A stretch of DNA of 64,000 nt from positions 495,046 to 559,045 of the forward strand of contig SIJG01000057.1 in assembly GCA_023374025.1 (NCBI GenBank), in the 5' to 3' direction. The position numbers and the translations under genes were made by a program. Source of the stretch: Heterodera schachtii (taxonomy: Eukaryota; Nematoda; Chromadorea; Rhabditida; Heteroderidae). The notes beneath the pieces are model-generated. The model had not been told where the DNA came from and did no database searches. It saw only the letters and a program-made list of their open reading frames with translations. Below, in pieces: positions 45,349 to 56,916 of this stretch. How positions within the stretch are numbered: position 1 is the stretch's first letter; each line of letters starts with the position of its first letter.

Positions 45349-46534
45349 TGTTAAAAAAGCACAAAAATAATATTTATCATGAAAAAAATTATTAAAATTA
45401 AATATTTTTTGCCGCTTGGCAATTGTGGTAAGAAAAAATGTTTTAAACAAAAATTCTTCAGTCTTTGGACATTGGTGAGAGAATTGCTAATGCACAGGAC
45501 AAAAATGGCTCGGCAATTTTTAGCAGGAAATTTTTAGTCGTGTGAATGAATTCTTAATCAGTCGACAACATAATTCTTTGCCAAAAATGGAAAAAAATGC
45601 CAAAAATATTTTCCTTATCCATAAAAAATATTTTAAAAATTCTTACTCAAAAGGTAAAATGGAGAATGAAAAATTGAAAAATTCCGTGAAGAATAATTAA
45701 TCTTTTTGCTGCTTTTCATTAAAAAAATAATCTAAAATAGAAATATTTAAATTAAAATAATATTAAATAAAAAGAATAGTGAATTGAAGCTCGGTTCAAT
45801 ATGTTAAAAGAGCAAAAAGGTAGTAAATTCAAAATTTCTCTTGGGCTATCTCATTAATGCAGAAATGCCGATATAATTACAAGCTGTTTGTTCAATTCAA
45901 ATTTTTTTTTTTTAATTTTGCATATTTTTTATCTTTTGTATTAAGAGTAAATTAACAATTATTTTGTTAATTTCTTACTAAAAGAATAACAATTTTTTGA
46001 AAATGGGCTTAAGAATTAATTAAGCCGATATTGAAAACTTAAAAGTACTTTGAAACAAAAAAAAAATATTTTTTAATTTTGTTTGCCAATGGAATGTGAA
46101 AATTGGTTTCTTCAAACATTGAAAGGAGGACAATTTTACTAAATGAATGTGTTTAAGCAAACAAAACCAATGGAAAAGTTTAATTATTTTCAATTTAAAT
46201 CTTTATGAACAAAAAAATGCATAAAAAGGTAATACACTAAATTTTGCGCCGCTCAGTCAAAAAAATATTATTATTAATTTTCAACAACTTTTACTCAAAT
46301 TTCCATCCAACAACAAAAAAACAATTAAAAGAAATGCAAAAAAAAAATTAACAGCAGTATACATTAATTTTTTGTTTTTTGTCAATGCGTGCGTCACAGC
46401 AAAGGCAAATTTGGTGCCAAGAAAAGCAAAAATAATGGCAATTTAATAAGCCATATTGTAATGTAAGTTTTAGTTTAACTAAATTTTTTTTTTTATTATT
46501 TTAAAATCTGAATGAATGGTAAATGGGTTTTATA
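45349..46534. other. AT-rich intergenic region
   Basis: No gene. The segment 46004-46038 is an inverted match to 4047-4079 (GCCGATATTGAAAAC and its mirror part GGGCTTAA), so a dispersed repeat or duplicated gene fragment lies here. Confidence 0.4.
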
Positions 46535-46847
46535 GGGCGGTGCAAGTGTCTAGGCGCAAATATCACGTCGCAAGTATTGAGGCGGAAAATGTCTATTTTT
46601 ACTGGGCGGCGCAAGTGTCTAGGCGCAAATATCACGGCGCAAGTATTGAGGCGGAAAATGTCTATTTTTACTGGGCGGCGCAAGTGTCTAGGCGCAAATA
46701 TCACGGCGCAAGTATTGAGGCGGAAAATGTCTATTTTTACTGGGCGGCGCAAGTGTCTAGGCGCAAATATCACGGCGCAAGTATTGAGGCGGAAAATGTC
46801 TATTTTTATTGGGCGACGCAAATGTCGCGCGCAAATGTCGGTACACC
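46535..46847. repeat. 69-bp minisatellite, about 4.5 copies
   Basis: Unit starts lie at 46535, 46604, 46673 and 46742, with a partial copy at 46811. The unit begins GGGCGGCGCAAGTGTCTAGG and includes GCGCAAATATCACGG and GAGGCGGAAAATGTC. Because 69 is a multiple of three, three frames stay open across the array and give 23-residue peptide repeats. This looks like a consequence of the period. A related single sequence lies at about 48725-48810. Confidence 0.93.
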
Positions 46848-46879
46848 ATCATTCCAACCCGATTCTTAAATGACTGACC

Positions 46880-47144
46880 TTTTTTTGAAAAATTTCGTGA
46901 CAGGAGAATTCCCGATTTTTTCTCAACTTTTTTATCCCTAAAAGACAGGACTAAACTATGATTTCTATCATCTATCATTTACAGTTGTTTGCCTGATTAT
47001 TTCATTTTTCTTCGTAAAACTTCTTCCCCCTTTTCATATTGTTGCTAATCATTGGCTTCATTTTCATGAGCAGAGGTGGTGCCTCTTTGAAAAGTTTTCT
47101 CCAATGCTAATGACTTTTTTGGCGTTTTCATAATTGGCTAAGAA
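46880..47144. other. Spacer
   Basis: A/T-rich spacer before the small secreted gene; nothing recognised. Confidence 0.3.
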
Positions 47145-47393
47145 ATGAGAGATTTTCGAAGATTTATTCTTCTGATAATTTTATATGTAAATTTTGAAGT
47201 TGTTTCTTTATTGCGGAATATTGAACAAGCAAAGGTAAATAAATTATTAAATTTTCAAAAAAAATATTTAAAATAATTTAAAATTTAGGCAATTAAAATT
47301 AACGAAAATGAAATTAAACACCAAGTGAAAAGGTTGCAAAATAAAAGCCGAAATAAGGACGAGAAAACGGTGTACAAAACAACAAAAAATTAA
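47145..47393 (+). CDS. Small secreted basic protein, 64 aa
   Basis: Two exons, 47145-47234 and 47289-47393, join in phase 0 across a 54-nt intron. Residues 1-21 form a signal peptide (MRDFRRFILLIILYVNFEVV, then S). The mature part is short, Lys/Asn/Gln-rich and has no Cys (HQVKRLQNKSRNKDEKTVYK). No family is recognised. An alternative third exon after 47394 (basic, KNKRKKPHKAALINASF) is open in another frame but does not splice in phase. A neuropeptide, effector or fortuitous model are all possible. Confidence 0.5.
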
Positions 47394-48911
47394 TTATCTA
47401 GAACATGGAAGTACTTCTTCAAAAAGTGATGAGAAAATGACAAATCAACAAAATGCCAGCTTGAAAAACAAGAGGAAGAAGCCGCACAAAGCCGCACTAA
47501 TTAACGCATCGTTTAAGCTAAGAAATTTTCTAACTTTTTCCAATGAAGGTTAAATTACTATATATTTTTATGAATGCTTATTTATGTAAATTTTTAAATG
47601 AAAAATGATTAAATTTTTTGCTTAAATCAATGTTATTGACGTAAATTCAATTCAAATACTATATCTCTCATATTTATAATTTTTGTCAAAAATGCTATTA
47701 TAATTAGGGCTGCCAATTAAGATGAGAGTATCTTTAAACTGGTTTTTCGACTTTTTTTATTTTAAGACATTTTTTATGTTTTTTTTTGATTTTTATGTAT
47801 TTGCTCACAGACCGATTGTAAAAATATTAATAATAAATAATATTCATTCATTTATTATTATATACCTCAACTTTTGGCCACTCACAAAAAATGTTTCATT
47901 TCCACAATTAAATTTAAACACATAAAAATTCATAACTTGGCAAAAACTCAACCAAACAATTACATTTTAATTAATTAAAATTTTATAAACATAGTTTATA
48001 TTCTTTTTAAAAATTTAAAAATTAATATTCTAATAGAGATACCTAGAGCAATTGACTGATATCATAAAATATATAAATTTGTGTTGAATTTCAGCCAAGT
48101 TATGAATTTTTATGTGTTTTATTTTTTGTTTTTCAAACCGTTGGCGGATTTAAGAAAGGCCAATATTGGCGGAATTTAAAAAACGTTGCTGTTTGTTTTC
48201 GACAGTGGTGATCTCGACAGTAAAGTTTTTTTTAAAAAAATTGTTATATGCGGTATAAGTCTTTTTAATTTTTGAAAATTAAAATGATAAGCACAGGCTA
48301 TATATATTGTAGAGGGGTTTGCGAAATTTTCGAATTCTGTTAAATAGCCTGTAGATTTGCATCTTGGCACTCATACCCGGCATTAGTTAGCAGACTTTCC
48401 CACACGATTAGGGAATCTTATATAAGAAATTTGTTGTATTTTTGACTACAGTCCAGCAAGAGATGTTTGTATAGAAAAAGTGAAGCGATAAATTATTTTG
48501 ACAAAAATAATCAAATAAGTCTAATTTATTACTCAGTAATGATTTGTATATGCAATTGTATATTATTATGAATTCATATGTACAATAAATTACGTAGAAA
48601 ATCATTAATGAAAAAGTTTTCCGTGTTTTAAGCCGCCCAAGTCGCTTCTTCCTTACAGTATACCAGCGATGCAATCAAAATTTATGAATTCGGCACACCT
48701 CAACTGATTGCTGAATACCATGCATTTGGGAGTGTGCCGCAAATATCAGCGCTGCAATTGTCTGCGCCTCAAATGTAAAGCCGAAAAAATTGGCGCAGTA
48801 AGTGTCCATTTGAATGGACGTTCAAATATCGGCCAATCACATTAACAAGAAATAAAAATATAATAAAAAATTGCAAATATTCAAAATAATTGAGTGTTTT
48901 TCATGGAACTA
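47394..48911. other. AT-rich intergenic region
   Basis: No gene is supported. A patch at 48725-48840 shows diverged similarity to the 69-bp minisatellite (CCGCAAATATCAGCG, GGCGCAGTAAGTGTC). Confidence 0.3.
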
Positions 48912-49262
48912 TTTTGTTGTGACTGAGCGTATACCACTTGGCCAAGTGGTATACGCTCAGTCACAACAAAAAGGTAACTCCAAGTTCGATCCCTCCTGGC
49001 GGTGGATTAATATTTAAAACTCCACGACGCCACGGCGAGTGCCGATAAAGCACCAGTAGTGTGTGTGTAAAGGGGAGGAAGTAGGTGCGGAAGTGTTTGG
49101 CACTGAAAAGTCGAGCCAATATCTCCAGTAGTGAGTGAGGCGTATTTTGGTTATCGTTTGTGACTGAGAGCTCTTGTGTTTTGAGCATAAATCTTGGAGT
49201 TACCTTTTTGTTGTGACTGAGCGTATACCACTTGGCCAAGTGGTATACGCTCAGTCACAACA
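48912..49262. mobile_element. Inverted-repeat element with palindromic tips and tRNA-like promoter boxes
   Basis: Each end is itself a near-perfect palindrome: 48912-48971 (30-bp arms) and 49209-49262, both centred on CACTTGGCCAAGTG. Inside them, AAGGTAACTCCAAG and its complement extend the outer inverted repeat to about 70 bp. On the plus strand TGGCCAAGTGG (48939) fits a Pol III A box. GTTCGATCC (48984) fits a B box at a 45-nt spacing, which is typical of tRNA genes. The interior is GC-richer and non-coding. It could be a tRNA-derived SINE whose head was turned into a palindrome, or a small foldback transposon. Confidence 0.7.
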
Positions 49263-50964
49263 TATTTGTTATACAAAACATTTTGAATTTCTATATTAAA
49301 ACTAACAGAAAAATAAGAGAACATTTTCATTGTTTTCGGTTGATAATTACTTTTAAATCAATAAAAATACATTTATGTACAGTGTCGCAATTTTTCAAAA
49401 GTTTTCTTAGGAGAGATAGTTGGGAAAAGCAATGGCCGCGCAATTCAGTGGTTGGAAATATTTTAATGTGTAATTGAAATATGTTTACAAATCCAAATAC
49501 AAGAAAATATTCCAAATCGAATCACATTTCTTCCGTCAAATCGACCAATTTTTGGATGTTTGGCAATGTCATTAACACGATTAAAACATGCAAATAATTA
49601 AAAAATGAAGCAGAAAAGTTGGCCTTAGTTGACGGCCGGTTCAAATCTTTTCAGCCAATTAAAAAAAATTAATTAATTCGTAATTAATTAATATTATAAT
49701 GACATTGGCTAAATATAATTAAACAAAAGGCAAAAAAGCGAGGCACACCTGACAGAATTTTCCATTTTATGCCCATTAATGACTTATATTAATTTTTAAT
49801 TCAATGTAAACAGAATAAAATGAAAAAAGGTAATTAGTACATGTGCAGCTGAAAATTGACTCGACACTAAAAAAAATTGGCAGGTTAAATATTTAAACAT
49901 TTAAAATTTCTTTTAAGTAAAATTTGAATAAACGTAACTTTTTCATTAATGTGAGAATAAACTAATAAAATTTTTGAGAAAAAAATCCTTAATAATCGGG
50001 CACAACATAAATTATAAATAAAATAAAATTTTATATATATTAAAATTGTTTTTTGGTGTCTCTTTTTTAAAAAAAAAAATGGTTTTTGGGAGTACTTACT
50101 CAAAAAATTTTTTTTGATTTTGTCATAAAAATTGTAAAAAAAGTAAAAAATATATGCACATTTGTAACTAAAATCTATTAAAATTACCATAAATAAATAA
50201 TAATTTGTCACCTTGAAAAATAATCATTTTAAAGGTCGGCAAAATGATTTAAATTAAGCTCGAAAAATTTATTTCATACTTCTATACTTTTAATTAGACT
50301 CAATGCATTCAATATTTGTTTGCACTTTAATTTCTCTAGAAAGCCGAAAACTGCGCCCTTAAAAATAAGTACTTAACATTTATTGGGTTTTTTAATAAAT
50401 TTAAGAAAAATTATTTACAAAATAAAAAAAATAAATATTCTATTGAAGAAATATTCCGAGTCATGATAGTTTTTATTAAAGAATTTAAAATTTAATTTTT
50501 AAATAATGAAATTCATTTTTCATTCACTTCCTAATGCCTCCTTTTATTTTATATTATTAAGATTTTCTAAAAAAAATTTTTTTTTTTTCAAGTCAATTAA
50601 CTGCACAAGTAACAAATCATAAAAATCATTAATTCTAAAGAAAAAAATTTGATTATAAAAGCCAACAATTCAACAATTATCAAATATTATTAAATTTTTT
50701 CTGTTTCTTATAATTATTGCTTTTTGAATATAATGTATATTAAAGTATGTTAATAACAGTAAAACATATGCAAATAGTTTCATTCCTTGTAAAATGCAAA
50801 TGATTCTTTTTGAAGTTAATAAATTCATACAAAAATTTTATTCTTTAATATGCAGCTCTTTTTAGTAATAATTTTATTTTTATAAATTTTCTTTTGAATT
50901 TATGAATAATTTTCTCTATTAGACAAATAAAAAAAAGCAATTTTTTGAAATTTTGAACAGAAAA
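49263..50964. other. AT-rich intergenic region
   Basis: No exon or RNA gene is recognised. A possible splice acceptor (TTGAACAG) lies immediately before the next start codon. Confidence 0.3.
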
Positions 50965-51315
50965 ATGGCATTTAATTATTTATTTGCTTGCTTTTACATT
51001 ATTTTTCTCTACGCTAATTCATCAACCGCCGGCGGAGGAATAAAAAAAAAAGACAAACAAAGCGCTCAAAGTTACGATGAAATGCATCAATCTTCGAATG
51101 ACCATCATAATTATCTTCCTGGAACTATTCTGAAAAGAGACAAAAAAATTCAAGGACAAAACGCCAAGGAAGAATTGTCAGAAAGTTTCCGGGAAAAATT
51201 TCACAAAATACTGAATGAAGCATCGAATTCCGAAAACCAAGGACGAACACCAAACATTGAAAATGCTGTTGATGATCTGCCTCATCACCCTGAAGAACAT
51301 CCACGTAGATGTTAA
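50965..51315 (+). CDS. Small secreted hydrophilic protein, 116 aa
   Basis: The ATG at 50965 starts a signal peptide (MAFNYLFACFYIIFLYANSS, then TAGGG). It lies just after a likely acceptor TTGAACAG, so the upstream in-frame codons are not used. The mature chain is Lys/Glu/Asn/His-rich with one terminal Cys. Its last codons (PRRC, stop) lie in sequence that is the antisense of a broken F-box-like exon (51298-51404). The original C-terminus has therefore been replaced by a rearrangement. No family is recognised; it is an effector-like secreted protein by form only. Confidence 0.55.
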   Translation: MAFNYLFACFYIIFLYANSSTAGGGIKKKDKQSAQSYDEMHQSSNDHHNYLPGTILKRDKKIQGQNAKEELSESFREKFHKILNEASNSENQGRTPNIENAVDDLPHHPEEHPRRC

Positions 51316-51514
51316 AACGGTGGCTGATCAGCGCAATTCCGAGGCCAATTTGTGAAGGCGGAAGCAAATCGAACACACAAAGCCAACCGTTGCCGGAGAT
51401 GAAACTGAAAAAAAGGAAAACAAAATTAAAAATTGAAATTTCAAAATGGCATTTTAATTTTTATTACATTGCTTTTTCCATCATTTCCTCCGCTTCTTTC
51501 CAATTGTCTGACAT
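51298..51514 (-). pseudogene. F-box-like family, 5' fragment
   Basis: Exon 1 (51514-51468, MSDNWKEAEEMMEKA) and the start of exon 2 (51404-51298, FISGNGWLCVFDLLPPSQIG ... HRFNIYVD) match the intact family member at 53.7 kb in length and phase. Homology stops abruptly at 51298, where the antisense of the small secreted gene begins. The rest of the gene is missing, so it is a truncated copy. Confidence 0.85.
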
Positions 51515-51984
51515 TTTGTTGATGGGAAATAATTAAGACAGTTTTCGGTGGATTTATTAGCTTAGCAAAACGGATTAAAATATTGGAAATAAAAATTCAA
51601 GAGAGAAAAAAACTTGTTCAAATGGTCAATTCAAATGGATTAGTTTTCGTTTGTGTGAAAAAACAAATGAAAGAACATTTGGGATTTTAGAGAAGCAATA
51701 ATATGGAGGGGATGAAAAACAAAAGAATGAAACATTTTCATGGCATTCGCCTGAATTGGCAGCCAATAAATAACATTTGTAGAAAAAATGACAGTTATTG
51801 CCATTTTTCTCTGTCTTTTATACTTAGTTTTGAAAAAATGTGGTCCATTAAACTGCAAATTCATCGTCACCGCACTCCCCAAAACTCCTAATTATTTTTA
51901 AATATTAGCTCCAAATCTTAAATCACCGTAATTAGGATTTCCGTAATTGAAAATCAGTTACGTCCAGCCCTAATCGGATACTAA

Positions 51985-52094
51985 TGAGAATTTTCATTTC
52001 CTGTGTGCCATTCGGTTCAAATTTTGGCCAAATTCTCTTGGATTGCAGTGCCGCGCTTGAAATGTTCGTCCACGTATAAGTCAAATCGGTGTTT
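51985..52094 (-). pseudogene. F-box-like family, internal scrap
   Basis: The minus strand reads HRFDLYVDEHFKR, then in another frame KFEPNGTQEMKI. Both are pieces of exon 2 of the family. Frame breaks and missing flanks show a degraded fragment. Confidence 0.7.
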
Positions 52095-52454
52095 TTCTTC
52101 CGAATATTCAAATTTAAAAATTGACCAAAATATAGTTAGAAAATTGTGTGCTTGTTAACCAACTTGAAAAGCATATCCGCCGTGAAATTTTTTAATAAAA
52201 AAATAAATAAATTACCCTTAGGGCCAAACAATAATTATATTGTGTTAAATATTCCAACAAAAAAAAGAATAATTTTTATAAGCACGTTAAAATAGCATCA
52301 AATTCATTTAACAATTAAATAATTCAATTAGATCGATCACTTTTCTTATCAATACAATCGATCAAGCAACAAAAACAACAATTTTATAAGCGTCAAATTC
52401 ATTATCCAACGCACCAAGTCAAATTGATCGGTCACTTCTCAACAATTCATTCAT

Positions 52455-53735
52455 TCACTTCCGTTGCTGATCACTTGGGCCGGGAGTTGCGTCGAGAAGC
52501 CTAAAAATCGGAACATCACAATAAATTTGAATAATTTATTCGTTTACCCTTTCTCGAATTCGTCCTCGTTATAAATGTGAATGCCAATTTTGTTCCATTG
52601 ATCATAAGTTTGCCAGCCAATCGCTTCCTTTTCCCATTTTGTCCATTTGCTTTCGTCTCGCACAATTGGACAACGGACCAACAGAAAACGATCGCTATTG
52701 TTAGTTATTTTCAATGCCAATTGTTCACGGGTCAATTCGTTGGTCTGATCAAAAAGCAAAACGGAGTCAGCAAAAGGCGGCGGAAACCAAATAGAAATGA
52801 TGAAATTGATGGGAGATGAAGCATTGGCAAAAGTCTAAAATTAGGCAAAAATTGATTAAAGAAATATGAAATGAAAGCACCGCTTTGAACGGTTCGATAT
52901 TCAACGGCCAATTCACATTATCCACGTGCAACAAGCAGAACAACACTTTTGGCACATTGTTTTGAAGCGGAGTGAAAAGCCATTTGGCAACCGCTTGTCC
53001 ATCCGATGCCATGGCATTGTCATCGGTCGGAAATTCTGTGAAGAGATCGCCAAAGTCGAAAAAGACAATGCGAAGCGATGGACAATCGTTGAGAATTGAC
53101 GGAACGAATTTGCGCAAACGGTGGAAAAAGGTGGCGGACAATCGCAAGCCATGAATGTTTTTGTTGAGCATTGGCCAAGTGTTGTGCAAAATCAATTCCA
53201 AAATGCGTTCATTGTTCGTGTGGATGGACAAATTAATTGGACATTTGGCGAAAATTGGACGAAAACGGTGAAGAAAAGCGATGGCATTTTGGTCGATGAA
53301 ACTAAAAATGGATGGGAATTTTTGTTTAAAATTTTTGTATAATCGCCAATTTTACTAGATGATGATGCGTTCGAATCCGCTGATTTTGCGTGGCATTTGA
53401 ATTGACGGAATTGGCATTGGTTTTCCATGGGCATTGACAATTTCCATTTGATTTGTGCCATTCTTTCCAATTGTTCTTTCAATTTGAATAGGTTTCAGCG
53501 TCCATTTTCGTGTTTTGAAGTGTTCGTTGACGTAAAAGTCAAATCGGTGACTGATCATTGCAATGCCAAAGCCAAGTTGTGAAGGCGGCAGCAAATCGAA
53601 CACACAAAGCCAACAATCGGCGGAGATAAAACTAAAAAAAAGAAAGCAAAATTTAAATTGAAATTGAAAATTGGCATTTTAATTTTACATTGCTTTTGCC
53701 ATCTTTTCTTCAGCTTCTTTTTGGCGGTCTGACAT
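52455..53735 (-). CDS. F-box-like protein of the expanded nematode family, 358 aa, intact model
   Basis: Five exons join in frame: 53735-53689, 53631-53356, 53301-52881, 52834-52548 and 52500-52455. Residues 1-16 are a charged start (MSDRQKEAEEKMAKAI). Residues about 17-70 are F-box-like (CWLCVFDLLPPSQLGFGIAM, HRFDFYV). The body carries family signatures: WPMLNKNIHGLRL, FVPSILNDCPSLRIV, DGQAVAKWLFTPLQNNVPKV, LTNELTREQLALK and IRCPIVRDESKWTKWEKEAI. It ends LLDATPGPSDQQRK. F-box proteins recruit substrates to SCF ubiquitin ligases in nucleus or cytosol. Whether this family binds SKP1 is not shown. I remember many such proteins in cyst nematodes. No signal peptide. Confidence 0.85.
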
Positions 53736-54104
53736 TTTGTTGAGGGGAAATTATTAAGACAGTTTTGGACGAACTTAAATTAGCCTAGTAAAATTTTAAT
53801 TCGTTTAAAATTAATCAACAAAAACTAACAAAATGAAAAAACAATTGGAATTTTAGCAAAATGGAGGCGCTCAAAAAAGGGGTCGGTGTCACTTTGGCGC
53901 CGGTATTTTGGTGCGAGCTTTTTGGCGCAATTCGCCTGAATTTTTGGTAGCAAAAATAATATTTGTAGAAAAAATGACAGTCATTGCCACTTTTCTCTGT
54001 CTTTTATACGAATTTTTGATGAAAAAAAAAATCCATTCATTCATTCTCCGCAAAAAAACGTTCGTTTCCCATCCAACAACGCCAGTAGTTGATTGAATGC
54101 ATTA
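53736..54104. other. Spacer between F-box-like copies
   Basis: Contains a GC-richer patch with GGCGCC motifs at about 53865-53935 and no gene. Confidence 0.3.
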
Positions 54105-54213
54105 CCGTGCTTGCTCGATTAGAACCCCCCCCCCCTCTCGAATAAAGCCCCCCCCCCCTTCTGAGGGGAGTTGAACAATAGAGCCCCCGGGGGCTATAAT
54201 TGAGCAAGTACGG
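54105..54213. mobile_element. 109-bp TA-flanked MITE-like element
   Basis: Terminal inverted repeats CCGTGCTTGCTCGATTA and CCGTACTTGCTCAATTA match at 15 of 17 positions. TA dinucleotides flank both ends (54103-54104 and 54214-54215), as in Tc1/mariner-type insertions. The interior has two long C runs and a hairpin GAGCCCCCGGGGGCT. Confidence 0.65.
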
Positions 54214-54810
54214 TAATTAATTGATGACAAACTGATCAAAATGACGTCACAAAAATTGTGAAAAGAAATTGAATTGAATTTGTTGTAAAAGCAGTACAAA
54301 ATTTTAGTTTTGTGTTTTTCGCAATGAAAATTTTTTAGTTGATTTTTTCTACAAAATATTTAAGCCATAAAAGGTGTTTGTTTATTTTTGTACATTTTTT
54401 GTCAAGAAAATATTATTTTTCTCTGTACGAACCTTTAGGGTTATACATATGCAAGAGAAAATGCGACTGTATTTAAAAAAAATTTCTCCCACTTTTCCTA
54501 TCGTTATGTCGGACCTCTAAAATCTTTTCTTAAACATTTCAGAATCAATTACAATTTCAGGAAATCGCTTAATTTATCCTAATGGCAAATATACATATAA
54601 TACAAATTGTGATCACTGCAACAATTTTATATACATCAGATGGGCTCAAATTCATTATCCAACTCCACATCAATTAAATAGATCATTTCTCAACAAATCG
54701 TTCAGCATTTCTGCTTCTGATCACTTGGGCCGATCATTGCGTCAAGAGCCTAAAAAATCGAAAAGCAATAAATTTGGGTATTTGAATAATCCATCATTCA
54801 CTGACCCATC

Positions 54811-56025
54811 TCAAATGTCGATCCGATGCCACTGATCAAGAAAGTTCCATCCAATCGCTTCCTCCTCCCATTTTGCCCATTTGCTTTCGTCGCGCACAAT
54901 CGGACAACGGATGAGAAGAACACGGCGGATATCGTTCATATTCTTCAACACCAATTGCTCCCGGGTCAATTCGTTGGTCAGAACAATGGGCACAATCCAA
55001 CTATTAAAAGACGAACGAAAGCGAATGACAGCGATAAAATTGACGGGAGATGAAGCCGAGGCAAATTCCTAAAAAAGGGAAAAATTGGTTAAGAAATACA
55101 AAATGACAAATGAATGCCAAAGACCGTAAAAATGCCAAATAAAACAATCAAATCGAAATCACTTCTTTGAAGGCTTCAATCCTTGGCGCCAAATCCCAGC
55201 CATCGCATTCCAACCAGCATTTGAACACCTTTGGCACATTGTCTGGACGTGGAGTGAAAAGCCATTTGGCCACTGCCTGTCCTTCCGACGCCTCGGCACT
55301 GTCATCGGCAGGAAATTCGGTGAAGAAACCATAGTCATAGGCATTGACAACGCGAAGTGATGGACAGTCGTCGAGAATTGACGGCACGAATTTGCGCAAA
55401 CGGTCGAAACTTTCTTTGGACAATTGGATGCCACGAATGTTTGTCCCGATCATTGGCCAAATGTTGTGCCAAATCGACTCCAAAGTGCGGTCATCGAAGT
55501 ACGTGTTGTTGTCGATGGTCAAATGAATGGGACGGGCGGCCAAAATTGGACGGAAACGGTGGAGAAAAGTGATGGCATTGTTGTTGAAGTACCTGTGAAA
55601 ATGATGGAATCGTTTTAGAAAACAGAAAAGCATCAAAATCTCACTTCAATGAAATGGCTTTGAATCCGACGATTCTCTTTGGCAACGGCTTTTGCGTAAT
55701 TCCAAACGATTCCCAATTGGCATTGACAACATCCATTTCCTTGGTGCCATCCGCTTCGAACTTCATTTTGATTTTCATCGATCCCAGAGTCCAGAAGCGA
55801 GTCTTGAAGTGTTCATCCACATAGAAGTCAAAACGGTGGCTGATCATCGCAATTCCAAGGCCAAGTTGTGAAGCCGGAAGCAGATCGTACACACAAAGCC
55901 AACAATCGGCGGAAATGAAACTGAAAAAAGGAAAACAAAATTGAAAATTGAAATTGAAAATTGGCATTTTAATTTTACATTGCTTTCGCCATTTTCTCCT
56001 CCGCTTCGTTTCGATTGTCAGACAT
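54811..56025 (-). CDS. F-box-like family protein, 336 aa, shortened C-terminus
   Basis: Exons 56025-55979, 55920-55645, 55592-55163 and 55068-54811 join in frame with the same phases as the 53.7 kb copy. Family motifs are intact: CWLCVYDLLPASQLGLGIAM, FVPSILDDCPSLRVV, AVAKWLFTPRPDNVPKVFKC, LTNELTREQLVLK and IRCPIVRDESKWAKWEEEAI. An in-frame stop follows HRIDI at 54811, so the usual acidic end and last exon are lost. A degenerate last exon remains at about 54712-54760 (GPSDQKQK-like). The protein may still fold, since only the tail is missing. Confidence 0.8.
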
Positions 56026-56916
56026 TTTGTTGAGAGGGAATGATTAAGAAAATTTTCGTCGGATTTCAATTGGCTTAGCAAAGATAAAAAAAATTATGTG
56101 AAATCGGCAGTTTCCTTTTTAAAATGTGTGGGCTTTTGCTGAATGGCATTTTTTCCCGGTGGTTTTCGAGGTCTCCTCTGATCGCGAAACAGATATCCAT
56201 TTTGACCAATTCTAATCCCTAAATACGAAATGTAATTTTTGAGTCTGTTCATTAATTCAAAAACACCCTACAGACCAAAAGATGGAAATTAAATGGCGAA
56301 TGGAAAATGAAAAGTGGCGGAGGAGCAACCACTTAAGGTAAAATGCCGAAAAGAAATACAGCACAAAATGTACAAAGTAATTTTTGAAGGAATTGTCAGG
56401 TAGAAAAATTGAATGAAAGCGCGAAAAGAATGGATAATAATGAAAAATGCCGGAATAGCAACCACTTTTATACTAAATTATTTTGCCATTTTTACACAAT
56501 TTTATTAAACGGTAATTCGTATTCAACGCCTTACTATAAAAGCCATCACTCCCTTTCCATTTTCTTTCATTCATCAATCACTTTTTCCTTCATTTTCTCG
56601 GATTTTTTTTTTGAGATCGAATTAATGATTTTATAAAAATGTTTTTCTTCACCAAATTTTTATTATTTACTTATAAGGCACTTAATATTGCTTATAAAAT
56701 TCCAATTGTTTTTCATTTTGCTAGTGTGTTGTTTAAATTGAACAAATTAAAATTGCTAGTTTTGTTGCTGTTGGTTGACACAAAAAGACGGAAACTATTC
56801 CATGAAAATTGATTATTTAAAAAGTTTTTTCTTAGTTTTTATTTGATTTCAACAATTTTAATAAGTAGCCAATTTAAATCCGAAACGAAACTGTCTTAAT
56901 AATTTGTCTCAACTAA
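56026..56916. other. Intergenic between divergent F-box-like copies
   Basis: About 0.9 kb separates the divergent starts at 56025 (minus) and 56917 (plus). It would hold both promoters. No motif is recognised. Confidence 0.4.

Noticed and set aside
46501..46873. Repetitive ORFs of about 105-117 codons on both strands
   Set aside because: They follow from a 69-bp tandem repeat whose period is a multiple of three. No signal peptide or splice support is present, and openness in several frames argues against coding.
48961..49239. Minus-strand ORF of 92 codons
   Set aside because: It lies entirely within the palindrome-ended element and begins in a palindrome; it has no protein-like features.
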